Source: Azospirillum ramasamyi
GTDB lineage: Bacteria > Pseudomonadota > Alphaproteobacteria > Azospirillales > Azospirillaceae
Direction of reading: 5' to 3'
Assembly: GCF_003233655.1 (NCBI RefSeq)
Contig: NZ_CP029830.1
Coordinates: forward strand, 484,501 to 548,500
DNA: 64,000 nucleotides
This document shows positions 1 through 8,664 of the stretch, in pieces. The first letter of the stretch is position 1. Each line of letters begins with the position of its first letter. Below the pieces are notes generated by a model, which saw nothing but the letters and a program-made list of their open reading frames with translations, ran no database searches and was not told the DNA's origin. The position numbers and the translations under genes were made by a program.

Positions 1-6
1 AGCGGC

Positions 7-876
7 ATGACCAGAGAGGAGGCAATCCACCTCCGTACCGACCCCTTGGCGGCGACGGTCCGGGACATCATAGGCATCAGCCACGAAGCAGGGGTCCAAG
101 GAGCAAAGGCCGGTGCCGTCGTCGGAGGTGCAGTCTCAATCGTCACTAACATCATTGCTGTATGTCAGGACGACAAGGATTTGAAGACCGCCTTGCTTGA
201 CACCACCGTCAGTACCGGCAAGGCGGCCGCCGTTGGCTATGGCACGGCCTTCGCTGGGTCCGCCTTGAAGGGTGCAATGCAGCAGTCGGCGAACGCCACC
301 GCGCGCACCCTTTCCAAGACATCGCTGCCAGCCATGGCTGTCTCGGTCTGTCTGGAACTCACCGCCGCCGTAAAGCTCTATGCAAGCGGTGAGATCGATG
401 GAACCGAGTTCATGGAACTCATCGGACAGAAGGGCAGCAACATGCTGTCGTCCGGCCTGGGAACCGTGGTGGGTCAGATCGCCATTCCGATCCCGATCGT
501 CGGCGGCGTCATCGGCAGCATGGTCGGCTACACCTTGAGTTCGCTGCTGTACCAGAACTCGCTCACCGCCTTCAAGGAAGCGGAACAGGCCCGCGAGCAG
601 TATCTCCACACGAAGGCGCTCTGCGAGGAGGCGCGGACCAGCATGGAGGCGTACCGCCTTCAGTTCAATCAGTTGTTCGAGGAATACCTGACCGAAGGCC
701 GCGCCGCCTTCGCGGATTGCCTTTCTGCCATGGATGATGCGGCTGCGCTGGGTGACGTCGACGGTTTCGCCCGCTCTGCTAACGCACTGGCCGAATGCAT
801 CGGGCATACCCTGCAATTCAAGAACATCCAAGAGTTCAACGACTTCATGGCCACGGACGACGCGCTCGTCCTGTGA
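7..876 (+). CDS. Conserved hypothetical protein with glycine-zipper membrane segments
   Basis: A 289-residue protein with two glycine/small-residue-rich hydrophobic stretches, at about residues 32-52 (GAKAGAVVGG) and 150-181 (IPIPIVGGVIGSMVG). The C-terminal third is charged, helical and probably coiled-coil (EAEQAREQY). Such glycine zippers are typical of proteins that insert or oligomerise in membranes. It resembles a family of conserved hypotheticals that I remember occurring beside a protein like the next gene; I know of no demonstrated function. No ribosome site is visible in the six bases before the ATG, so the true start may lie outside the window. It is the first gene of a four-gene same-strand block. 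Confidence 0.7.
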   Translation: MTREEAIHLRTDPLAATVRDIIGISHEAGVQGAKAGAVVGGAVSIVTNIIAVCQDDKDLKTALLDTTVSTGKAAAVGYGTAFAGSALKGAMQQSANATARTLSKTSLPAMAVSVCLELTAAVKLYASGEIDGTEFMELIGQKGSNMLSSGLGTVVGQIAIPIPIVGGVIGSMVGYTLSSLLYQNSLTAFKEAEQAREQYLHTKALCEEARTSMEAYRLQFNQLFEEYLTEGRAAFADCLSAMDDAAALGDVDGFARSANALAECIGHTLQFKNIQEFNDFMATDDALVL

Positions 877-934
877 GGCACTGCGACCGGGCGCTATGCC
901 CGCCTATTAACGTTTTCGATCGGAAAGGACCATC

Positions 935-1954
935 ATGCCTCTGCCTCTCCTCGTCCCTATCGCCCTGGGCGCCCTTGGCCTTTTCGGTGCCGGGAAAGCC
1001 GTAAAGGCAGCCATCGATACCAGTGAAGCCAACGACATTGGACGCTCAGCCCAGGATCTCGCTGCCAAGGCAGAGGAGTCCCTGAACGGACGAAGAGACG
1101 AGTGCAATAATGCGCTCCGCGGCTACGGCGAGATGAAGATCCAGGCTCTCCAACTGGAGATCGCAAACTTCGTGGAGCTCTTCGGCCAGATCAAGAATGT
1201 CCAGTTGGCCCACTCGGCTGAATTCGAGCGACTCAAGGTCGGTGACTTCACTGAGGTTACGCTCGGCGATCTACGCCACTCCTGCGCCTTTGCTGCGGAA
1301 TTGGCCACCAGCACCGCGGCTGGGGTTGGCGCCGGAGCAATCACGGCGTTCGGGGCGTACAGCGGTACGATGATGCTGGCGTCGGCCGGAACAGGCACTG
1401 CGATCAGCACCCTGGGCGGGGTCGCCGCGACGAACGCGACGCTGGCCTGGCTGGGCGGCGGCACCCTGGCGGCCGGAGGACTTGGCGTCGCCGGTGGTAC
1501 GATGGTGCTTGGCGTTCTCGTCGCAGGTCCCGCCCTGTTGGTCCTCGGAAGCGTATTTGGAGCGCAGGCTTCGAAGAAGCTAGACGAAGCCAAAGCGAAT
1601 ATGGAAAAGGCCAAAACCTACGTGACAGAGGTCGATCTCGTCATTGCCAAGCTGAAGGCAATCATTGCCGTCTCCAAGACGGCTTCCGAACTTCTTACGA
1701 ACCTGCGTAGTCGCATGGTGCGAAGCAATGATGATCTACGAGCGGTCCTCTCGAATGCCGGGAGCGACTACTCGACCTATGACAGTACTCAGCGCGACAC
1801 GGTGTTCAAGGCGGTCAAGTTCGCGCAGCTGGTCAAGAAACTCATCGACACGCCGGTGCTGACCGAGAGCGGTGAACTCGTCGACAGCGCCATGACCTCC
1901 TTCCAGGCTATCCGCAGCAGCCTGGAAGAGGCGCCTGCGATGGAAACGGCCTGA
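935..1954 (+). CDS. Conserved hypothetical glycine-rich, membrane-inserting-type protein
   Basis: A 339-residue protein that starts 9 bases after an AAGGA ribosome site. It has a short hydrophobic N-terminus (about residues 3-20), a helical charged region, and a very long Gly/Ala-rich hydrophobic block at about residues 125-210 containing GGVAATNATLAWLGGG and AAGGLGVAGG. A second helical region follows. The plan (helix bundle, hydrophobic glycine hairpin, helix bundle) recalls pore-forming or membrane-remodelling proteins, but this is inference. Its stop overlaps the next start as TGATG, so translation is probably coupled. It forms a pair with the preceding glycine-zipper gene. Confidence 0.75.
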   Translation: MPLPLLVPIALGALGLFGAGKAVKAAIDTSEANDIGRSAQDLAAKAEESLNGRRDECNNALRGYGEMKIQALQLEIANFVELFGQIKNVQLAHSAEFERLKVGDFTEVTLGDLRHSCAFAAELATSTAAGVGAGAITAFGAYSGTMMLASAGTGTAISTLGGVAATNATLAWLGGGTLAAGGLGVAGGTMVLGVLVAGPALLVLGSVFGAQASKKLDEAKANMEKAKTYVTEVDLVIAKLKAIIAVSKTASELLTNLRSRMVRSNDDLRAVLSNAGSDYSTYDSTQRDTVFKAVKFAQLVKKLIDTPVLTESGELVDSAMTSFQAIRSSLEEAPAMETA

Positions 1955-2883
1955 TGGCTTTGGCGACGTCCGTCGGCATCGACGTTCACGGTCGCGAGAA
2001 GGGGCTGCACATGGCCCGGATCACGTGGGGGCCATCTACGGATGGCCCCCACGAGGTCATGTTTGAAACGGTGTCGCTCGCCAATTACAGGTGTTCTGCG
2101 AGCCACGGAGCGTGTCCTGTGGTTGATCTACAGATCCCGCGCTCCTTCATCGCCCGCGGGGATATCGACGGTCTGGCGCAGGCAACCATGCCGGTCGTAG
2201 ATCACCTGGAGCCGCTTCTGCGGGAAAAGCTGGAAGCCATTCCCCCCACCCTGATCGCGATCGATTCTCCGTCCGGTTTCGCGCGAAATACCTTCGGCCA
2301 CGGCCGCCGCACCGAAAAGACCCGCGCCCCATTCGGCTTCGCTGGGGCTCGCCAGATCTATGCCCAGATGACGCCGTCGCTCGACATTGGGAAACCCCAC
2401 GGCGGTACCAGATGGTCATGGATCATGTTCGGGATGGCCACCTTCGCTGTTCTCGGCGGACGGTTACCGAACAAGGATCGTGAAAGCGGCTGGCGAGACT
2501 ATCTTGGGGGCGGACCAGACGGGTCCGAACCATTGGAGGCGTTTCCGAGTGCCACGATCCAGTTCCTGCGCCAAGCTCGGAACGCGGCGGCGAACAATGC
2601 GGTGCGCTGCCTGCTCCGCGGCATGGTCGGCGATCAGGTCGATAGGCCGCGCAAGCTGATCGAGAGCGCGCTGGAGTACGGCCCGAAGGCGCTAGACGGC
2701 GATGACAGGGCCGCTGCCCTAATTGCGGCGCTATCGACGTTGGGCACCGTCTTCCCCGATGCCTTCGCAGCCGTTGCACTCGATGACCAGAAAGTGAGAA
2801 AGCATGCTCCTGCGAAGATCGGTCGTGAGGGGCAGATCACGCTAGTTGGCTCTTCTGTACGCGAACGGTCAACGGCCTACTGA
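1954..2883 (+). CDS. DUF429-type RNase H-fold protein (predicted nuclease)
   Basis: A 309-residue protein with the marks of the DUF429 family of RNase H-like proteins. There is an N-terminal VGIDVH strand with Asp10, a second strand LIAIDSPSGFA with Asp104, and a C-terminal LDGDDRAAALIAAL helix with acidic residues near 250-251. These are the expected positions for a metal-binding acidic cluster. DUF429 proteins are predicted, not proven, nucleases. The start is fused to the stop of the preceding glycine-zipper gene (TGATG), which argues that the three proteins work together. The match is by motif only; the middle of the protein is divergent. Confidence 0.65.
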   Translation: MALATSVGIDVHGREKGLHMARITWGPSTDGPHEVMFETVSLANYRCSASHGACPVVDLQIPRSFIARGDIDGLAQATMPVVDHLEPLLREKLEAIPPTLIAIDSPSGFARNTFGHGRRTEKTRAPFGFAGARQIYAQMTPSLDIGKPHGGTRWSWIMFGMATFAVLGGRLPNKDRESGWRDYLGGGPDGSEPLEAFPSATIQFLRQARNAAANNAVRCLLRGMVGDQVDRPRKLIESALEYGPKALDGDDRAAALIAALSTLGTVFPDAFAAVALDDQKVRKHAPAKIGREGQITLVGSSVRERSTAY

Positions 2884-2907
2884 GCATCCGACTATAGGAA
2901 CAAGGCA

Positions 2908-3915
2908 ATGAAAACAATTTGCCATTCAAGGCCACGGGTTTTTGAGAAAGACATCGACGCCATTCTCGCCAGTCGTTTTCAAGCCGATCTTTCATTTGCT
3001 CATGCCTTTGTTAGCAATGTCGCGCTCCAAACGGGCAAGATGAAGCAACTGCTCCAGTTCGATGCCATCACCGTTGAGAGGCAGGCTCAGCATGCCGGGG
3101 CTACAGGAACAATCGACCTGTTGCTACACCTGTGGTTCGCCGGACGTGAATGCGGACGTATCCTGCTTGAGAACAAAATCGACAGTGGCTTCACCCCGGA
3201 CCAGCCCGAGCGCTACGCTACGTCGGCCGCGGCGATGTCGATGGTATCTCGGCCCGCTTTGGCCGTGCTCTGCGCTCCGGCCGGATATCTCGGCCGATCA
3301 CGCCTAACCGAACCCTTCCATGCCCGGGTCAGCTATGAAGCCGTTGCCGAGTGGCTGATTGATGGGGACCGATCGACAATCCTAGACGCAATTTCCCGGT
3401 TCCAGATGCCCTACGAGCCCGATCCCGTTCCTGAAGTCACTGGGTTCTTCGAGGGCTATAGGGAACTCGCACGGCGCCATACGCCGGAGTTGATCGTGAA
3501 GCCGTGCCCAAATGCCGGGAATGGTCGCCCATCAGGCTCACACACCATCTACTTCGATGTTGGAAGGACCCTTCCATCGTACGACTTCCTTCCTGCGCTT
3601 CGGTTCTCGCACCAATGCCAGGACAAAGCTGCGCCCTCCGCCAGCGTGAAGATCATGATCGCTGGATGGGGCACTCACGAGAAGACACTCCGTCGTCAGG
3701 CTGCCGACACCCTCGGAAACACCTCCATCTACATCAGGGCCGCCAAGAAAAGCCTTGGACTGGTAATCGATACTCCTCGCCTTGACAACCGCCAGTCTGT
3801 CTCCCAGCAGGCCGAGAAGGTCCTCACCGGCCTCCGTGCGGCTGCCACACTGCGCGCTTGGATGTTCGAGAACCATGCCACGCTTCGCCATTGGCGGGAC
3901 GCCACCACCGGATGA
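2908..3915 (+). CDS. PD-(D/E)XK nuclease superfamily protein
   Basis: A 335-residue protein with a clear PD-(D/E)XK core: GTIDLLLHL with Asp70, then GRILLENKID with Glu88 and Lys90, followed by QPERY (Gln99, Tyr103), the QxxxY helix common in this superfamily. It lies 24 bases after the DUF429 gene with an AAGG ribosome site, so it is probably the last gene of the operon. The C-terminal half (about residues 150-335) is not recognised and may recognise the target. The fold is typical of restriction and anti-phage nucleases; the cellular substrate is unknown. Confidence 0.75.
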   Translation: MKTICHSRPRVFEKDIDAILASRFQADLSFAHAFVSNVALQTGKMKQLLQFDAITVERQAQHAGATGTIDLLLHLWFAGRECGRILLENKIDSGFTPDQPERYATSAAAMSMVSRPALAVLCAPAGYLGRSRLTEPFHARVSYEAVAEWLIDGDRSTILDAISRFQMPYEPDPVPEVTGFFEGYRELARRHTPELIVKPCPNAGNGRPSGSHTIYFDVGRTLPSYDFLPALRFSHQCQDKAAPSASVKIMIAGWGTHEKTLRRQAADTLGNTSIYIRAAKKSLGLVIDTPRLDNRQSVSQQAEKVLTGLRAAATLRAWMFENHATLRHWRDATTG

Positions 3916-4406
3916 TTAAATCCGGGCCGCTCATGGTCCGCCCGTTGCCTCTTCTAATAATCTGAGACATGCAACATATATTTATCAAGTGTCCATTTTT
4001 ATACAACAGATTATATTGAGTAGTTAGTAGAAAAATATTAGCATCAACACCGCCTCGAACGCCGCGAGGTAAATGGAGACGACCTGGACCTGCTGGGTCG
4101 ACACACCGATCCTGAGGTCCTTGAGCAGGTCGCAAAACGTCGCCGTCGAGGAGTACAGCTGGCAAAACCCCATCGCAACCATGCGTGAGTTCATTGCGAC
4201 GGTGATGCTCCCGAACGGGGTTCCCGCTTTCGACGAGATGCATGGTGTTCTGATGGCCGCCAGCATGGAAGCCACCGGACGACAGAATGCCTTCCACGTA
4301 GTGGACGGATGATAAGGTGCAGGAGCTCCGGGGAACGTAATGTTACCGACGAGCCATCCGTCCGTGCGCCGAAGCCGGGGTGGCGCCATTCGGCAGAGAG
4401 GGGTTG
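3916..4406. other. Intergenic region, AT-rich, possible decayed gene
   Basis: About 490 bases between two nuclease-type genes. Bases 3950-4035 are clearly AT-rich compared with the surroundings. Short open frames exist on both strands (4073-4312 on +, 4024-4389 on -), but neither has a convincing ribosome site or recognisable domain. They may be remnants of an older gene. A promoter for the 4407 gene should lie here; I cannot place its boxes. Confidence 0.4.
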
Positions 4407-5120
4407 ATGGCGGAGATCGGAAACGGATACGGCAGCGAATGCCACCTTCTGCGCTTCATGGGCCGTCACCGCAGCCTGCTGAATGCTGCCGTCCTGGATG
4501 CTACGGGAGGCAGCGAGGTCGAGTGGCTCGACGCGCCCTTCGACGGGAGCCGGACCTGGTTAGACGGCGAATGGAGGGGCGTGGACTTCTTGCCCGACGA
4601 TGACCCGGCCCGTCCGGCTTGGGCGAGGGTCTGGCCTCTGCGGGGCAACCCACCCAACTGGGATGCCGTTGGCCGGGTGACGGTGGAAGGCCGCCGTGAA
4701 TGGCTGCTGGTGGAGGCCAAAGCCAACATCGAGGAGATGCGCAGTTCCTGCAAGGCGAGCCCGCAGGGCGGACGCCCACTCATCGAGCGGACCCTGAACC
4801 GGACCAAGGAAGCGCTGGGAGTGGCGCCGGAGCGCGATTGGCTCAACGGGCATTACCAGTTCTGCAACCGCATCGCCGTGCTGCACTTCCTGATGGAGCA
4901 CGGGCACCCTGCCCGCTTGCTGTTCCTGCATTTCACCGGCGACCGCTCCGGACCAGGCCGAACCTGCCCGGCGAACGCCGACGAGTGGGCCGAGGCGCTG
5001 GCAGCGCAGGTGGCCCATGTCGGCCTGCCCGAACATCATCCCCTCCAAGGTCGCGTGCACAAGCTGATGCTCGACGTCACCGGGAAAGTCGCCGCATCCA
5101 TGACCGGTGTCGCCGCTTGA
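4407..5120 (+). CDS. Hypothetical protein with PD-(D/E)XK-like core
   Basis: A 237-residue protein. I chose the ATG at 4407 because AGAGGGG sits just upstream. NWDAVGRV (Asp86) followed by REWLLVEAKAN (Glu103, Lys105) reads as a PD-(D/E)XK nuclease core. Other likely conserved blocks are GYGSECHLLRFMGRH near the N-terminus and DWLNGHYQFCNRIAVLHFL in the middle. It resembles a family of standalone hypotheticals found in accessory DNA. It is separated from the four-gene operon by about 490 bases and may be independent. Confidence 0.65.
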   Translation: MAEIGNGYGSECHLLRFMGRHRSLLNAAVLDATGGSEVEWLDAPFDGSRTWLDGEWRGVDFLPDDDPARPAWARVWPLRGNPPNWDAVGRVTVEGRREWLLVEAKANIEEMRSSCKASPQGGRPLIERTLNRTKEALGVAPERDWLNGHYQFCNRIAVLHFLMEHGHPARLLFLHFTGDRSGPGRTCPANADEWAEALAAQVAHVGLPEHHPLQGRVHKLMLDVTGKVAASMTGVAA

Positions 5121-5213
5121 ATGGATCGTCCGGCATGAGCTCGGACGAGCAACTCCAACCTCGCCTGCCGTGATGGCCGGGCTCGCCGTCCCGGCCTCAG
5201 GCATTCCTGGACT

Positions 5214-5825
5214 TCACGCGCCACGCTTGCTGATGGCTGCGGCCGGAACGATGTCCTTGGCCATCGGCTCCTCGCCTACCTCCTGCCCGAGGTAGCTGGC
5301 GGCGGCCCAGCGGTTGTTGGCGACCCAGTACCGCAGGGCCAGGTCACCCACCGCGATCATCGATGCGTCGCTGAGCTTTCTCACACGTTCGAGAGTTCGG
5401 GCGACGTCATTCAGCCCGCTGACGGCGCCTTCCTCGAGCAAGGCGTCGACCAGGGCCTGCCTCGCGACAGACGGCGAGAACTCCTGATCCTGGGAGGACA
5501 GGTCTGTGGCCCGCTTGGTGGCCGACAAATCCTCATAAACCTCGGTGAGGCTCACGGGGAGCAGTCCTTGAAGGTGGAACAGCACGAACTCCCACTCATC
5601 GAGCGACAGGCGCGGCAAGGCCATGTCGAGCAGGGCCGTCGCCTGGCTCAGGACATGGCGGAGGGCGCCGCTGCGGCCCTGGGGGTACATCGCGACCCGG
5701 CTCTCCAGGGCGGATTCCATCTCCGACGTCAGGTAGAAGGTGGCCGTTTTGGACTGGCTGCGCTTCGCCGGGTCGAGCCTCGGGCGTCCACGACGACGGG
5801 ACTGCTGCTCGGTGATCTCTGCCAT
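5214..5825 (-). CDS. Ribbon-helix-helix-type DNA-binding protein next to plasmid rep
   Basis: A 203-residue protein. The start at 5825 is preceded by a GAGAGGGC ribosome site. The N-terminus is basic (RRRGRPRLDPAKRSQ), followed by TATFYLTSEMESALESRV (about residues 27-44), which reads as a ribbon-helix-helix strand and helix. The rest is helical. It lies downstream of, and on the same strand as, the plasmid replication initiator. Two direct repeats sit just upstream of it. A role in partition or in autoregulation/copy control is plausible, but the protein is not a recognisable ParG/ParA/CopG member. Confidence 0.5.
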   Translation of the reverse strand: MAEITEQQSRRRGRPRLDPAKRSQSKTATFYLTSEMESALESRVAMYPQGRSGALRHVLSQATALLDMALPRLSLDEWEFVLFHLQGLLPVSLTEVYEDLSATKRATDLSSQDQEFSPSVARQALVDALLEEGAVSGLNDVARTLERVRKLSDASMIAVGDLALRYWVANNRWAAASYLGQEVGEEPMAKDIVPAAAISKRGA

Positions 5826-5863
5826 GGTCTTGCCCTCTCGTTGATGCCTGAACCCAACATATA

Positions 5864-5898
5864 TCTCTGTCAGAGGAAAATCAATATTCTCTGTCAGA
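5864..5898. repeat. Two 11-bp direct repeats upstream of the RHH gene
   Basis: TCTCTGTCAGA occurs at 5864-5874 and again at 5888-5898, a spacing of 24 bases, in an AT-rich stretch 39 bases upstream of the ribbon-helix-helix gene start. Ribbon-helix-helix regulators often bind short tandem repeats in their own promoter, so an operator is the simplest reading. A plasmid iteron or partition site is an alternative, since the replication gene ends about 200 bases away. Confidence 0.5.
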
Positions 5899-6102
5899 AA
5901 AAATTGCGGCAGGGCACCTGGAACCTGCTTCAACCGCCAAGGGGGCAAGCCTGAGCGGAAGTCGGCAACGTCATCGACCCACTGGTTCACCCAACAAGTG
6001 GAACTCAGGCCGGTTGGGAGCGCCGTTGGGCGCGACCGATGCCGGTGAGGCTGCCAGCAGGTTCAGCCGAAGCTCGACTTGTCGGCCATCCGGGCGCTGG
6101 CG

Positions 6103-7611
6103 CTATGGCCGCCCGGTCGTCCTGACGACGACGGTCGGCGACACGTGAGGCGTCATCGTCCGTCGCCGCACGCTCCGGACAACGATCCCAGGCCGACCGC
6201 CGCTACGGTCCCCCGAAGATGCTGTGACTGGCTCGGAGGCACAGCCTTCGCCGACATGTGCAAGCCGGGCTCGCGTCCCTGGGCCATTTTGCCCCTCGGC
6301 AAACCATGCGTCCGGATGACGACCCTGCTGGAGCCGTCCCTTGCCGTCCACATGTTTGGCTCCGGCACCCCGACCGCCGCCCGCCGGGAGCGGGAGATCC
6401 GGTTCGCACGTTCCGATCACCAGCTGGATCGGCGCGATCGCCATCTGCTCAGCGTCGTCGGCTGCTCCCGGCCGCTCGCCTGCGGCATTTTCTGGGCCTG
6501 CCGCTGGGATGACCTTTTTATCTAAAGGAGCGAGTGTCGAGACCTCGACAGCAGGCTCCGCGTCAGCCAGAGCGACCGCCTGCACGACCTCGTCCCACCG
6601 GCGTTCGGCCGTCCGCACGCACAAGCCCGCCTCCCCGGCCACGGCCGCACGCGAAGGTTCCGTGCTCACCGCCGCCAGGCGACGGTACGCTGCCACCAGC
6701 TTCTCCACCGACGCCTCGCGCCGCCGCGCCGCCACGTACCGTCCACCGACCGCCTTTGCTTCGGCCACGGTCAATCCCTTGGTCTGCGCGGCGCAGACGC
6801 CCCAATTCTGCTTCATCTTCCACCTTTCCCCATTGAAATGTTCCCAGGCATACCGAGCGACCTTCATCGCGGTCGCCCTGGCCTGCTTCTCCGAGACGCC
6901 GCATGCGTCCGCAATCTCGTAGCCATGGGTCACGACTTCCTGCTCGAACTCGCCGCGGCTGCCCGCCCCCTCTCCGTCGGGATGGTGGCGGCCGACGTTG
7001 GCGAAGGCGAAGGCCCGAAGCCGCTGGAACAAGCTGTTCGATCCCTCGGCCTCCGCCGCATCATCCTTCCCGGCCACCTCGGCAACCGTCCCGCCTCGGG
7101 CTTCCGGCAGCCCGGCGCAGACGGCAGCCAGCGACTGATAGGGCTCCTCGGCCCAAATCGCCCGGCTCCATCTTGGTGACAGCGGATTCTTCATCTTCAG
7201 GGCGTTGGACCGTCCACCCTGATCGGCACCGGCGGTCGCCAACGCCACGGTCAACCGCTGCAAGGCCGACCGGAATGCCGCCTGCGGCCCGGCCCGTCCG
7301 CGGCCGGTGAAGCAGACGCTGTTCTCGAGCAACCAGATTAGGTGCGGCGCTTGGACGGCACCGGTGACCTCATGGATGTGGGCCACCACGATGTTCGGCG
7401 TCGGCACGCCGCAGGTCAGGATGGCTTGGCGAAGTTGGTCCCAGGATGCGAAATCGCGATCGAGTTCGACCCGGAGCACGCCACGCATGTCCGCGTTGGC
7501 ATGCACATAAGCATCGTCCAGCGCCAACACCTTCGGCCCGCCCGCCGTCACCGCGCCCTTGTCGTTGCCCGTCAGCAGGCGCCGGGCCTTGTGCAGTTTG
7601 GTCACGAACAA
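6103..7611 (-). CDS. Plasmid replication initiator, ColE2-type replicase/primase family
   Basis: A 502-residue protein. The N-terminal 160 residues look like the replicase family of ColE2 RepA: NIVVAHIHEVTG, then PHLIWLLENSV, then a long helix, then GADQGGRSNALKMKNPLSPRW. Members of this family make a primer at the plasmid origin. A middle helical domain (SEKQARATAMKVARYAWEHFNGERW) and a helix-turn-helix-like segment (AAVAGEAGLCVRTAERRW) follow. The last 130 residues are low-complexity and Gly/Pro-rich and may be dispensable. The gene marks this stretch as plasmid backbone. The ATG overlaps the end of the upstream small gene by 10 bases. Confidence 0.7.
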   Translation of the reverse strand: MFVTKLHKARRLLTGNDKGAVTAGGPKVLALDDAYVHANADMRGVLRVELDRDFASWDQLRQAILTCGVPTPNIVVAHIHEVTGAVQAPHLIWLLENSVCFTGRGRAGPQAAFRSALQRLTVALATAGADQGGRSNALKMKNPLSPRWSRAIWAEEPYQSLAAVCAGLPEARGGTVAEVAGKDDAAEAEGSNSLFQRLRAFAFANVGRHHPDGEGAGSRGEFEQEVVTHGYEIADACGVSEKQARATAMKVARYAWEHFNGERWKMKQNWGVCAAQTKGLTVAEAKAVGGRYVAARRREASVEKLVAAYRRLAAVSTEPSRAAVAGEAGLCVRTAERRWDEVVQAVALADAEPAVEVSTLAPLDKKVIPAAGPENAAGERPGAADDAEQMAIAPIQLVIGTCEPDLPLPAGGGRGAGAKHVDGKGRLQQGRHPDAWFAEGQNGPGTRARLAHVGEGCASEPVTASSGDRSGGRPGIVVRSVRRRTMTPHVSPTVVVRTTGRP

Positions 7612-8084
7612 CCGCAGGATCGGGTGCTCTGTGCTGACCAGACCCTGATGGATAAATGCCGACCGCCAGTACCCCCGGTCACCTCGGCCGGGCTTGCCGC
7701 TGATATAGCCGCCGAACCAGCGGAAGCCGATCCGGGGCGGGCGTCGACGCGCGCCGTGGTGTCCCGGGCGCGCTCAACGAACTGCCGCCGGTCCTCGACC
7801 GCCGCTGAGTCCGCCTGCTCGATCCCGCCGTCGCCGCGGCTTGCCTGGCCCCGCCGGGCCATACGTTCGGAGGCGTTGAGCTCGCGGTGAATCTCGTAGC
7901 GTTCGGTGAACCGCTCGGCCCATGACGCCGACGCCGGAGAGGAGAGCAGCAGAGCATCTGCCGCCGCGCGCCGCCGGGCGGAAGCGGTCCTGCGTGAAGC
8001 CGTTTGCGGAGACGAGGAAAATTTGTTGACGGGGTTGGCTGCGAGTGGCCTGCGGCTGGATCGGGGATCCGGCCGCCGGGCCAT
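7602..8084 (-). CDS. Hypothetical protein overlapping rep
   Basis: A 160-codon open frame rich in Ala, Arg and Ser that ends inside the start of the replication initiator gene; such an overlap often means translational coupling. The central part (WAERFTERYEIHRELNASE) has a natural, helical composition; both ends are low-complexity. I do not recognise the family. High-GC DNA gives long open frames by chance and other frames are also open here, so this is a weak call. Confidence 0.35.
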   Translation of the reverse strand: MARRPDPRSSRRPLAANPVNKFSSSPQTASRRTASARRRAAADALLLSSPASASWAERFTERYEIHRELNASERMARRGQASRGDGGIEQADSAAVEDRRQFVERARDTTARVDARPGSASAGSAAISAASPAEVTGGTGGRHLSIRVWSAQSTRSCGCS

Positions 8085-8664
8085 CGGCTACCGCCTACCC
8101 AGGCGGCAGCCCGTGCGTCGTTCGCCTCGGCGAGACATCGGGCCTACCTGTGGTGGAGGCCGCCTGAGCACCATTGCCCCGGCAAAGCCTCCATCTCATC
8201 ATCGTACGCACGGCCTCCCGCGCGCCGTCAAGTGCGGCCTAACGCTGGATTGGGGCCCTCATCTTGCTCCCGCGGCCTACGGCTATACCATCTCGGCCAA
8301 GGCGAGCAGCGCCTTCAGCGTCATCACCCCGCTCGAGAGCGGATACCCTGCTCAAGGATCGGATCACCAGGGGCGCCGGGGCGGCCGCAGGGGATCTCCT
8401 GGATGCGGGCGGCAGCGGTGCTCGCAGCGGCAGCGGGTTAGGCTTCCTCGCGTGCAGGGGCCGCCGAAATCCTTGCCAAATCTGGGTCTGCAAGGATTCC
8501 TGTATGTTAACAAAGAGTTCCTGTATATTCCGCTTGATCAGAGAGGACTTTCGATCTAGGATTGTGTCCCAATAGGAAGCCGCAGCCTGCGCGATCAGAA
8601 GATGCGGGCGTCGATCGTGGTGACGGGGACTTTGCGTCTCCGAGTTCAAGCGGGAGGGTACGTC
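8085..8664. other. Intergenic region upstream of the 8665 gene
   Basis: About 580 bases without a convincing gene. Open frames on both strands are long, but they have poor amino acid composition and no ribosome sites. The right part holds two operator-like repeats (8492-8526) in an AT-rich patch that also carries a TATATTC-like box, so the promoter of the gene at 8665 probably lies around 8490-8560. Confidence 0.4.
8492..8526 (+). promoter_or_regulatory. Tandem operator-like sites (AAGGANNCCTGT type)
   Basis: AAGGATTCCTGT at 8492-8503 and AAGAGTTCCTGT at 8513-8524 stand 21 bases apart, two helical turns, and both continue as TAT. The first differs by one base from AAGGAATCCTGT at 17483-17494, which is half of a large dyad beside an XRE regulator gene. 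The shared sequence suggests one repressor acting on both promoters. This site would control the gene at 8665. Confidence 0.45.

Noticed and set aside
7906..8559. 217-codon plus-strand open frame
   Set aside because: Low-complexity Arg/Gly/Pro composition, no ribosome site, overlaps the minus-strand small gene and the operator-like repeats.
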